A stretch of DNA of 8,171 nt from Olsenella uli (GCF_901212675.1 NZ_CAAKOQ010000065.1:1479-9649); one strand, 5' to 3'; shown: positions 1-5,317, numbered from the stretch's first letter. Translations and numbers: made by a program. Notes: generated from the sequence alone by a model not told the origin.

Positions 1-58
1 CGTCAAGAACGAGATAGAGGTAACCCTGCTGTCGTCGCGCCCCTCGCGGGCGCGTGGG

Positions 59-318
59 TTAAAACGTGAGCCAGTAGATGCACGCCGTCGTGTCGGGCGG
101 CACGTCCTCAAGCGTCTCCTCGACCGTGACCCCCTGCGGCCCCTTGCGCTTGCGCACCGTGCGCTTGCGATAGCCCTTGGCGCGGTTGAACAGCGAGTCC
201 TCGATTACGAAGTCCGCCAGCGCACGACCCTCGTTTAGGGCGTCCGAAAACTCCTCGTGCGCCTTGGCCCACTTCTGCCCCTGGCCGAGGACTTGGCGGG
301 CTTCTTCTTCGTAGGCAT
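59..318 (-). pseudogene. Damaged phage terminase small subunit
   Basis: The small subunit recognises phage DNA and recruits the large terminase for packaging. The body reads KWAKAHEEFSDALNEGR, then SLFNRAKGY, then VPPDTTACIYWL; this order is characteristic of small terminases. Both ends look broken. A plausible native start at 318 gives MPTKKKPAKSSARG, but in another frame from the body, and the DNA-binding helix-turn-helix that should lie between them is missing, as after an internal deletion. The body frame is open only from a GTG at 343 with no good ribosome binding site. At the 3' end the frame stops at 59-61 right after a TTTT run. Reading past it in the next frame gives NPRAREGRDDSRV, which resembles the usual N-R-x-P-x-E-W-R-D tail and stays open to the window edge. 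The family call is fairly sure; the pseudogene status is inferred. Confidence 0.6.
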
Positions 319-386
319 GGCTCCATAATCGTGGGCGCGTCACCTGCTAAGATTGGGTGGTCTCATCTTCCATGCCGAGACAGAAG

Positions 387-415
387 GACCCCCGGAGGTT
401 CGGTCTCCGGGGGTC
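387..415 (-). terminator. Strong hairpin terminator after the 53-aa gene
   Basis: A perfect 11-bp stem (GACCCCCGGAG / CTCCGGGGGTC) with a 7-base loop lies 6 bases after the stop of the small gene ending at 421. Pyrimidine-rich flanks lie on both sides, so it may act in both directions. It separates the small-gene unit from the damaged terminase gene. Confidence 0.65.
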
Positions 416-420
416 TTCTC

Positions 421-582
421 TTACATGTTGCTGTCGCGGTCCTTCTTCATTGCCTCGATGATTTCGTCCAGCTTCTTTTGGCGCTTCTTGCTGTCCTCAA
501 TCTCCTTGGCGTCCTCGAACCGGCCTATCAGCTGGTTCAGGTAGCTCGCGAACTGCTGCTCGGTCATTCCCATCTCGTCCAT
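421..582 (-). CDS. Small charged coiled-coil-like phage protein, 53 aa
   Basis: I do not recognise a family. The 53-aa product begins MDEMGMTEQQFASYLNQLIG and continues into a Lys/Glu/Asp-rich stretch (about residues 22-50) likely to be one long amphipathic helix. The start at 582 is supported by AAGGAG nine bases upstream. A strong promoter inside an inverted repeat (615-656) lies just before it and a strong terminator (387-415) just after it, so it is a self-contained, probably repressible transcription unit. It lies between a ribbon-helix-helix-like gene and a small terminase, where phages often keep small accessory or regulatory genes. It could regulate its own promoter, but no DNA-binding motif is visible. 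Confidence 0.65.
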   Translation of the reverse strand: MDEMGMTEQQFASYLNQLIGRFEDAKEIEDSKKRQKKLDEIIEAMKKDRDSNM

Positions 583-614
583 GCCTTTCAGCTCCTTCGG
601 CTCGGGCCTCGCCC

Positions 615-656
615 TAACCTGCTGATACTAATTATAACCCATGTATCAGCAGGTTA
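615..656. promoter_or_regulatory. 14-bp perfect inverted repeat around the -10 box (operator)
   Basis: The arms are TAACCTGCTGATAC (615-628) and GTATCAGCAGGTTA (643-656), separated by 14 bases. The minus-strand -10 box lies wholly in the central spacer and one arm fills the -35/-10 spacer. A dimer or tetramer bound here would block RNA polymerase. The binding protein is unknown; the ribbon-helix-helix-like protein encoded immediately upstream (663-851) is a candidate. Confidence 0.7.
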
Positions 657-659
657 CAA
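631..659 (-). promoter_or_regulatory. Sigma70-type promoter for the 53-aa gene
   Basis: On the minus strand the -35 is TTGTAA (659-654), the spacer is 17 bases and the -10 is TATAAT (636-631), a full match to consensus. It points at the 53-aa gene starting at 582 and is embedded in the inverted repeat 615-656. Confidence 0.7.
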
Positions 660-662
660 CTA

Positions 663-851
663 TCAATCTAACTTATTTTTGTCCATGTCGGAACGCACGA
701 GCGCCTTGATGTAGGTCGATGCCGCGCCCTCCTGCGCCTGGATCCACTCGTACAGCTCCATCTCGTTCGGGGAGAACTTGAGGTTGACCTGCTTGGTGTG
801 CAGGCGCTGGTACTTCGCGCTCGCCCTCTTCTGGGCCTCGGTAGACGCCAT
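663..851 (-). CDS. Ribbon-helix-helix-like small protein, 62 aa
   Basis: The product (MASTEAQKRASAKYQRLHTK, then QVNLKFSPNEMELYEWIQAQ, then ASTYIKALVRSDM) has the layout of Arc/MetJ-like ribbon-helix-helix proteins common on phages and integrative elements. A short beta strand (KQVNLKF, about residues 21-27) is followed by helix A (PNEMELYEWIQ) and helix B (STYIKALVR). Such proteins usually bind operator DNA as dimers. The start at 851 is chosen for the AGAGGAG seven bases upstream; an in-frame upstream ATG at 869 lacks this. It has its own promoter (875-903). The next gene's inverted-repeat operator begins only 7 bases after this stop, so it may repress that promoter (inference). Confidence 0.7.
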   Translation of the reverse strand: MASTEAQKRASAKYQRLHTKQVNLKFSPNEMELYEWIQAQEGAASTYIKALVRSDMDKNKLD

Positions 852-874
852 GGCGGCTCCTCTCGTCATGGGTC

Positions 875-903
875 ATTATAACGTATATTGTTGAACTCGA
901 CAA
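875..903 (-). promoter_or_regulatory. Sigma70-type promoter for the ribbon-helix-helix-like gene
   Basis: The minus strand reads TTGTCG (903-898), a 17-base spacer, then TATAAT (880-875). The -10 matches consensus fully and the -35 matches 4 of 6. The spacer holds an imperfect palindrome (AACAATATACGTT). It starts just after the terminator of the preceding gene. Confidence 0.7.
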
Positions 904-910
904 AATGAAC

Positions 911-930
911 AGGCCCTCCGAAGAGGGCCT
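911..930 (-). terminator. Rho-independent terminator with tetraloop
   Basis: The stem AGGCCCTC / GAGGGCCT closes a 4-base loop that reads TTCG on the minus strand. It lies 4 bases after the stop of the cysteine-rich gene at 935 and is followed on the minus strand by GTTCATTTT. It insulates the following promoter. Confidence 0.7.
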
Positions 931-934
931 TCGA

Positions 935-1483
935 CTACCTACCGAGGAGCCGCACCGCCTCTCCGCGTATCTCTTGCTCGAAGGTCGTCCTCTTGAGGCG
1001 CGCCAAGCTAAGCGTGTCCTGGTGCGAGGCCTTGAAGCACATTGCGCTGCCGGGGACGGTCATGGCGGGCGTCGGCTCCGCCGGGACCCCTGACGCGAGC
1101 GAGACGGCGTTGAAGTCGTTCGGTCTGAATCCGTCGAGGTCGCCGCAGCAGCACGCCATGCTGTCGCCCATGCTCCGAAGCCGGTTCTCGGCGCACAGGA
1201 ACAGCAGCCCGCTCCCGTGGCAGGCGTCCCGCACCTTCTCGTAGTGCGTGCGCAGGCGCTCAACCGGGTAGCACCAGTCCCCGCCCACCCGCACGGTGCC
1301 GGGGGCGCGGCGCTTGAACTTCATGCCCTCGACGGTGACGGCGTCCGCCCCGGCCTCGGTGATGCATGCAGAGAGGCTTGCGTTGCGGCCAGCAATGGAT
1401 TGAATGACACCGGTAACCCGGTCGGCGGGCGATTCGTCCGTGATGACGAGGATGGTGAGGTCGTTGGTGGGAGAAGTGAGGGG
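935..1483 (-). pseudogene. C-terminal part of a Cys-rich phage protein, perhaps radical-SAM/photolyase-like
   Basis: This frame is open for 182 codons after an amber stop at 1484-1486, but its only usable start is the ATG at 1324, which would give 129 aa. The sequence upstream of that ATG (NDLTILVITDESPADRV, then ACITEAGADAVTVEGMKFK) still looks like folded protein, with a beta-alpha-beta style pattern. Downstream it has DWCYPVE, LLFLCAENRLRSMGDSMACC and FRPNDFN; the cluster of cysteines could bind a metal. From memory it resembles the C-terminal half of phage-encoded radical-SAM or spore-photoproduct-lyase-like proteins, but the CxxxCxxC core is not present. It looks like the 3' end of a longer gene joined to the scaffold-like gene by deletion. 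Function uncertain. Confidence 0.5.
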
Positions 1484-1765
1484 CTAGCTGATTTTGGAGA
1501 GCCTTGCCGCGAGGTCCGCCCACTCGCGCTGGGCCTCCAGCTCGGCGAGCTTCGCCTTGGCCTCCTTCTGTGCCCTCTCGAGGTCGGTCATCTGGGACGC
1601 CTTGAGCTTTTCCAGCTCGTCGGCGGCGCCCTTGTTGGTCTTGGCCTTGCGCTCCCACTCGCGCGAGTGCTCGATGGCGGCGCGGTACTTGGCCTCCCAG
1701 TCGGTGAGCTGCTCGGCCGCCTTGGCCTTCAGGGCCTCGGCCTGCTTGGCGGTCTCGTCTGCCAT
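1484..1765 (-). CDS. Scaffold-like coiled-coil protein, 93 aa, probably truncated
   Basis: The product starts MADETAKQAEALKAKAAEQL and is almost entirely Ala/Glu/Lys/Leu-rich helix with coiled-coil spacing (about residues 5-85), including EKLKASQMTDLERAQKEAKA. This matches the N-terminal region of phage head scaffold proteins, which form the internal template for capsid assembly. Family members are usually longer (about 150-220 aa) with a basic C-terminal capsid-binding end; that end is missing. The start at 1765 follows GGGAGGGAGAAG. The stop TAG is followed in the same frame by the cysteine-rich fragment, which suggests an in-frame deletion junction near 1500-1520. No capsid gene follows, so a working scaffold role is unlikely. 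Confidence 0.6.
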   Translation of the reverse strand: MADETAKQAEALKAKAAEQLTDWEAKYRAAIEHSREWERKAKTNKGAADELEKLKASQMTDLERAQKEAKAKLAELEAQREWADLAARLSKIS

Positions 1766-1835
1766 GTCTTCTCCCTCCCCGCCTTTCCGGCGGCCCCTCC
1801 GGCCGTTCGGCCTCGGGGGATTGTGTACGGGTATG

Positions 1836-1856
1836 AAAAGGGCCCCTTGCGGGGCC
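1836..1856 (-). terminator. GNRA-loop rho-independent terminator
   Basis: The minus strand reads GGCCCC GCAA GGGGCC followed by CTTTTC. It lies 27 bases after the stop of the 73-aa gene and upstream of the scaffold-like gene. GC-rich inverted repeats continue from about 1782 to 1815. Confidence 0.7.
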
Positions 1857-1882
1857 AGTTTCGACTTAGTTTGTGCTCGTGC

Positions 1883-2104
1883 CTACGATTGGAGGTAGGA
1901 GTCGAAGTCGGTCGACACCGTGACGGGGCCGTGCGAGCTTATACGCACGGTAACCACCTGGTCGACGTCGCTGTAGAGCTGGTCGGGGACGTACTCGTCG
2001 GCGTGCTCGCACAGCGCCCATCCGGCGCGCTTGATGAGACCGACGAAGGCGTCGCGACCGGACGTCCCCGCCTTGCACTCCATCTTTATTAGCTTCGCTA
2101 TCAC
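1883..2104 (-). CDS. Unknown 73-aa protein next to the toxin-immunity pair
   Basis: No family is recognised. From the GTG at 2104 the product contains MECKAGTSGRDAFVGLIKRA, then GWALCEHADEYVPDQLYSD, then VVTVRISSHGPVTVSTDFD. A helical first half is followed by likely beta strands ending in an acidic tail. The GTG is chosen because GGAG sits five bases upstream; the ATG at 2083 has no comparable site. It lies just after the terminator of the MuF/DUF4926 unit and has its own terminator, so it may be separately transcribed. A second immunity protein or toxin-cassette accessory is possible from location alone. Confidence 0.5.
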   Translation of the reverse strand: MIAKLIKMECKAGTSGRDAFVGLIKRAGWALCEHADEYVPDQLYSDVDQVVTVRISSHGPVTVSTDFDSYLQS

Positions 2105-2123
2105 GGGGGCTCCAATCGGCATG

Positions 2124-2146
2124 AAAAAGGCCGCTCGGAGGCGGCC
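2124..2146 (-). terminator. Terminator of the toxin-immunity unit
   Basis: The minus strand reads GGCCGC, a 6-base loop, GCGGCC, then TTTTT. It lies about 32 bases after the stop of the 53-aa immunity-like gene and closes the MuF/immunity transcription unit. Confidence 0.75.
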
Positions 2147-2177
2147 GGTAAAGTTAGATTTGAATCGCTGTCTACAT

Positions 2178-2339
2178 TCAAGCAAGAATAGAGACGATGT
2201 CAGCGGACGGGACGAACTCGTCATCATAGGCATGGGGGCCATCGGGAGTAGCGAACTCGACTTGACAGCCATCTTCATAGACGTCAATCACGTAGCCGAC
2301 CCTACCATCAGCCACCTTGACCTTGTCGAAATCCTTCAT
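2178..2339 (-). CDS. DUF4926-like small protein, predicted immunity partner
   Basis: This 53-aa gene starts MKDFDKVKVADGRVGYVIDV and continues YEDGCQVEF, then AYDDEFVPSADIVSIL. The small-beta-barrel pattern (GRVGYVIDVYEDG-CQVEF, with a closing acidic strand) matches DUF4926-type proteins, which as I recall are often encoded beside DUF6883 proteins. The gene begins 15 bases after the MuF toxin stop, with GGTTGGTGG as a weak ribosome binding site, and shares its terminator. Its GC content is about 50 percent, lower than the phage body. By analogy with polymorphic toxins it should bind and neutralise the adjacent toxin domain. That role is inferred from family and position. Confidence 0.7.
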   Translation of the reverse strand: MKDFDKVKVADGRVGYVIDVYEDGCQVEFATPDGPHAYDDEFVPSADIVSILA

Positions 2340-2354
2340 TCCACCAACCCGCCC

Positions 2355-3548
2355 CTACTCATCAACGTAGACGGTCACGAGCCTGAGCTCCGTTGCTCCC
2401 GGGTCGAGAACCCACCCAGCCTGAACCTTTGCCCGTCTCCCATCCTTTCCAGTCATAATCATCTTACTCGTGAAGTGTTTGCCATGTGAGTCGGTGTTTC
2501 GTAGCGTTGGGTCATGCTCGGCTACATGCTCATAGACCCTGTCCATGACCTCAGCATAGTCACTGAGCTGATAGCCGAGGTATATTCGCCACGCCCTTGC
2601 CTTGTCTGGCTGCCGCTCCGGGTTAAGCGAGTATTGCGTGAGCTTCCGCTCGTCAAAAGTGACCTTGTTGGCACCGATACGAACCTTATCTGCATCAGGT
2701 GGCGGGACTACGCCAGTCTTGAACCACGTGGGGTCACGAGATTCCACTACCTGAGCCATGCGCCTGTTGACGTAGGCGTCAAACGCCTTGCCCGCCTTAC
2801 CGCCATGCGCCTGAATGTAAGCCTCGCGCTTGGCGTCGGGCATCGCGTCCCAGTCGGCCCGCAGGCCGTCGCGGCCCCCGAGCGATTCGAGCAGGTCGTT
2901 GTAGCGCCCGTACATTCCGTCCGGGTCGTAACCGCCTATGCTCGCACCGCCGAAGTCCGGCTCCACCCTGCAGTCGCAGCCCGCGTGCGCGTGGCTCGCG
3001 GCCTCGGGCGAGGTCCAGTGGAAGCCGAAGCTCGCCAGCATGAGGCAGAACCCGCACGTCTCGGAACCTGACGGCACGCGACAGTACCTCGGCTTGTCGG
3101 GGTCGCGGCCCGCGTTAAGGGCCATGCACTCGTTTGCGGCGCGCCGCACCTCGTAGTCGGTACGGTCGGCCAGGCCGGAGACGAAGGCGTCGAGCCTGCC
3201 GTCCACCGCTTTCTGAACGAGGGCACGGACGGCCCCCTCGGTGGCGAGCGGGTCGCGTCCGGTGAGCACCGAGGCGGAGTAGGCATGGGCCGGTGACTGG
3301 ATGGCCCGCACCGCGTCGTAGTGCTCGGCGGCGCGCCCCGCCGACACGTCGGCGAGGTAGGAGACGGACTGCTCCATGAGCGCGATGACGGCGTTCCTCA
3401 GAGCAGCGACATCTGAGATTGCGCCGTCACTGCCGACGAACTGGGGCATCAGCCTGTCGAGCGCCTGCCCGACCATCCTCCGGCCGGCCTCGGAGGTCGC
3501 GTTGACCTCACGCGTCAGCTCGTCCAGCAGGCTGCGAGGAATTCGCAC
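2355..3548 (-). CDS. MuF-type phage head protein with C-terminal DUF6883-like toxin domain
   Basis: The 397-aa product is a full reading frame. Residues about 1-230 form a MuF-like minor head domain: helical N-terminus, then C156, the CGFC pair (C165, C168), H186/H188 and CDC (C191, C193), likely a zinc-binding knuckle seen in actinobacterial-type MuF proteins. Residues about 230-285 are a linker. From about 295 to the end lies a DUF6883-like domain: KLTQYSLNPE, then KARAWRIYLGY, then a helix and GRRAKVQAGWVL ending LRLVTVYVDE. MuF proteins with variable C-terminal domains are a known class of phage-borne polymorphic toxins delivered with the virion head. DUF6883 is toxin-associated but its activity is not known to me. 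It overlaps the portal gene by 41 bases and has its own perfect AAGGAGG site. The DNA of the toxin end is near 55 percent GC against about 67 percent for the body. Confidence 0.8.
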   Translation of the reverse strand: MRIPRSLLDELTREVNATSEAGRRMVGQALDRLMPQFVGSDGAISDVAALRNAVIALMEQSVSYLADVSAGRAAEHYDAVRAIQSPAHAYSASVLTGRDPLATEGAVRALVQKAVDGRLDAFVSGLADRTDYEVRRAANECMALNAGRDPDKPRYCRVPSGSETCGFCLMLASFGFHWTSPEAASHAHAGCDCRVEPDFGGASIGGYDPDGMYGRYNDLLESLGGRDGLRADWDAMPDAKREAYIQAHGGKAGKAFDAYVNRRMAQVVESRDPTWFKTGVVPPPDADKVRIGANKVTFDERKLTQYSLNPERQPDKARAWRIYLGYQLSDYAEVMDRVYEHVAEHDPTLRNTDSHGKHFTSKMIMTGKDGRRAKVQAGWVLDPGATELRLVTVYVDE

Positions 3549-4740
3549 TCTCAGCCTCCTTGGTCGGCGCGAACAGCGAGCTTATCGCCGCGTCCGCCTG
3601 TGCCCTCTTCTTGTCGGCCTGCATCCGCTGCCTCTGCTCCTCGGTGTAGCCAAGCATCTCGAGGGCGACCGACGTGTCGGCGAGCCACGGGATGGCCTGC
3701 ACCTGCTTGAGCAGGGCGTCGGACATCGAGACCACGCTCGGCCTCGCCTCGTCGCGGAACATCGGCTCGATGCCGTGGCCCGCGTCGCGCTCGGTCGCCC
3801 AGTCGGTGCCGTGCGCCACGGCGAGCGCCATGAGGGCGACGCTCCTCAGCGCCTGCGCGTTGGACCGGTTGAGGTTCTGCGCGTCGATGACGAGGTCCTC
3901 CTTGGCCGCGTAGATGGCCTCGGCGGAGCTGGGGTTGTCCGACACCACGCCGAGCGACGAGAGCGGCAGGTCGGTCTCGCCGGCGAACTGGGCGGCGAGC
4001 GAGCGCATGTAGTCGATGTGCGGCTGCATGGTGAGCTGCGGCGACTGCCAGATGGTCGGCGAGTCGCCGTCCGGGTCCTTGGCGACCTCCTGCATGACGC
4101 CCATGGCTGCGCTGTAGCGGTTGCCGTCGTTGATGGTCTCGGCGTCGGTCCCCAGGAGCCACTTCTGGGGGAACGCGGCGAACTCGGCGGCGACCTCGGA
4201 GCGGGCCTTCTCGCGCACCGCGTCGTCGGTGATGCTCATGACGGTGCGCGTGATGCGGCTCTGGCCGAAGGGCCGCTCGAGCGTCGGCTCGTAGGGCATC
4301 GGCTCCATGAGGGGCCTGCCCATGCCGTGCGGCCTGGAGGCCGCCGACCACCTATCGCCATCCGCGCGGAGTTCGATGACGCAGCCGGGCTCGTAGACGC
4401 CGACCAGCGTCGGCACGCGCTCGTCGGTCACCTCGGCGTCCTTGGCGGTGTAGCCGTCGAGCACCGAGCGGTTGGCGAGCGCGAGCACGGCCTTGCGCGG
4501 CCAGTCCACGTGCGGGCGAATGAGCGCGTCGGGCGGAGCATCGTCGCGCACGCCTCGCTCGCGCAGCCCCTCGTCCTTGATCACCTTGTTGATGGCCGAG
4601 CGACCGCGACCGAGGTTCCGGGCAATCGCCGTCACGCCGAGCTGGGGGGGGGAGTGGCTCCTCACGTACTCGCGCTCCGCCTCGGTGAGCGACCCCTTGG
4701 GCTTCGCCGGTCTCGGGCTCCTGCGCGTGGTGCCCCTCAC
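3508..4740 (-). CDS. Chimera: small-terminase-like HTH fused to C-terminal part of portal protein
   Basis: The product is 410 aa. Residues about 17-59 (SLTEAEREYVRSHS, then LGVTAIARNLGRGRSAINKV) are a helix-turn-helix like those of small terminases and related DNA-binding proteins. From about residue 80-110 on, the sequence is portal: PHGMGRPLMEPMPYEPTLER, then PFGQSRITRTVMSITDDAVR, then PQKWLLG, LTMQPHIDYMRSLAAQFAG and SDNPSSAEAIYAAKEDLVID. In related phages these belong to two genes separated by the large terminase. Here the large terminase and roughly the first third of the portal are missing, and the join (about 4440-4560) is in frame. The start GTG at 4740 lacks a clear ribosome binding site. 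The protein cannot be a complete portal; it is most likely a deletion product. The hydrophilic C-terminus overlaps the MuF start. Confidence 0.75.
   Translation of the reverse strand: MRGTTRRSPRPAKPKGSLTEAEREYVRSHSPPQLGVTAIARNLGRGRSAINKVIKDEGLRERGVRDDAPPDALIRPHVDWPRKAVLALANRSVLDGYTAKDAEVTDERVPTLVGVYEPGCVIELRADGDRWSAASRPHGMGRPLMEPMPYEPTLERPFGQSRITRTVMSITDDAVREKARSEVAAEFAAFPQKWLLGTDAETINDGNRYSAAMGVMQEVAKDPDGDSPTIWQSPQLTMQPHIDYMRSLAAQFAGETDLPLSSLGVVSDNPSSAEAIYAAKEDLVIDAQNLNRSNAQALRSVALMALAVAHGTDWATERDAGHGIEPMFRDEARPSVVSMSDALLKQVQAIPWLADTSVALEMLGYTEEQRQRMQADKKRAQADAAISSLFAPTKEAESANSSQPAGRADA
3555..3561 (-). promoter_or_regulatory. Perfect Shine-Dalgarno deciding the MuF start
   Basis: The minus strand reads AAGGAGG, six bases before GTG at 3548. 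It lies inside the portal reading frame and fixes the MuF start at 3548, giving the 41-base overlap. Confidence 0.8.
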
Positions 4741-4748
4741 GGTCGAGG

Positions 4749-4780
4749 AAAAAGAATGGCGCTATGTCCGCTGGAGCGCC
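4749..4780 (-). terminator. Rho-independent terminator after HNH gene
   Basis: The minus strand reads GGCGCT, an 11-base loop, AGCGCC, then ATTCTTTTT. It lies downstream of the HNH gene and just before the GTG of the chimeric gene, so the chimera may receive little transcription from upstream. Confidence 0.6.
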
Positions 4781-4782
4781 GA

Positions 4783-4800
4783 CCCCCCCCAAGGGGGGGG
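4783..4800. repeat. C8-AA-G8 homopolymer palindrome
   Basis: Eight C, two A, then eight G form a near-perfect hairpin between the HNH gene and its terminator. With the terminator at 4749-4780 it makes a double hairpin. Runs of this length are prone to slippage. Confidence 0.8.
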
Positions 4801-4833
4801 AGGCATGCCCCCACTCCCCGAGACGGTGACCGG

Positions 4834-5139
4834 TCACCACTCCCGCGAGCGGACGACGGTCAGCCGACGAGTGCGCTCGTCTCCTGGCATGTGGTTGCTC
4901 TTGAGTTGGTTGCATCGTCTGTGCGTCGGCTGCAGGTTGCCGTAGTCGAACGGCGAGCCGCCGCGCGAGACCGGGACGATCTCGTCAGCCTCGAACGACC
5001 AAGGGTCGTTCGCCGGCAGCGCGTAGTCGATTGGCCTGCTGCAGATCGCGCACGGCCTGCCCTCTGACTTGAGGCGGGCGCGCAGCTTGCGCCTGAGATT
5101 GCCGTTTGCGAAGCGTGGGTTCGTATTCGACACGGGCAC
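4834..5139 (-). CDS. HNH endonuclease of phage packaging module
   Basis: The 101-aa product (start GTG 5139; GTG 5133 is an alternative) is a compact HNH nuclease. It has a CxxC knuckle (C30, C33), the motif FEADEIVPVSRGGSPFD (about 49-65), N68, then HRRCNQLKSN with H73, C76 and N77. Phage HNH proteins of this size sit beside terminase and portal genes and are needed with the terminase for DNA cleavage in several cos phages. The usual DH pair is DE here (D52, E53), a variant I believe recurs in actinobacterial phage members. It precedes the chimeric terminase/portal gene, the expected order. The start is supported only weakly, by GAAAGGG upstream. The gene looks intact, but the large terminase it would work with is missing. 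Confidence 0.8.
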   Translation of the reverse strand: MPVSNTNPRFANGNLRRKLRARLKSEGRPCAICSRPIDYALPANDPWSFEADEIVPVSRGGSPFDYGNLQPTHRRCNQLKSNHMPGDERTRRLTVVRSREW

Positions 5140-5158
5140 TGCCCTTTCCCAGCATGCG

Positions 5159-5183
5159 GGGGCCACCCGGCTGGGGTGGCCCC
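5159..5183. repeat. 10-bp stem hairpin upstream of HNH gene
   Basis: A perfect inverted repeat (GGGGCCACCC, 5-base loop, GGGTGGCCCC) ends about 20 bases before the HNH start. No T-run follows on either strand, so it may be a regulatory hairpin in the leader rather than a terminator. Confidence 0.7.
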
Positions 5184-5270
5184 ATCCGTCATCCATGGGC
5201 GCGATGGCGGAACCACGGCCCCGCATCGTCTCGCGCTCGTACGCGTAAGCCCACCTATACCACCCGGGGG

Positions 5271-5297
5271 CACTGCCCGTCACTGCCAGACACTGCC
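5271..5297. repeat. Three CACTGCC repeats with exact 10-bp period
   Basis: CACTGCC occurs at 5271, 5281 and 5291, each followed by three variable bases. A fourth copy lies at 5137-5143, directly over the HNH start. The 10-bp period would place all three on one face of the helix, as for a repeated protein-binding site. It lies in the HicB-HNH gap (5140-5399), which otherwise has no gene. Confidence 0.75.
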
Positions 5298-5317
5298 ACT
5301 GGTATGGGTGGGGGGGG

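Noticed and set aside
1217..2092. Plus-strand open frame of 291 codons
   Set aside because: It lies opposite the scaffold-like and 73-aa genes, is dominated by Leu/Gly/Val, and crosses two hairpin terminators of the minus-strand genes.
3376..5067. Long plus-strand open frame of 563 codons
   Set aside because: It is antisense to the portal chimera, MuF and HNH genes; its Arg/Gly/Val/Leu-rich composition is typical of a high-GC shadow frame and no motif is present.
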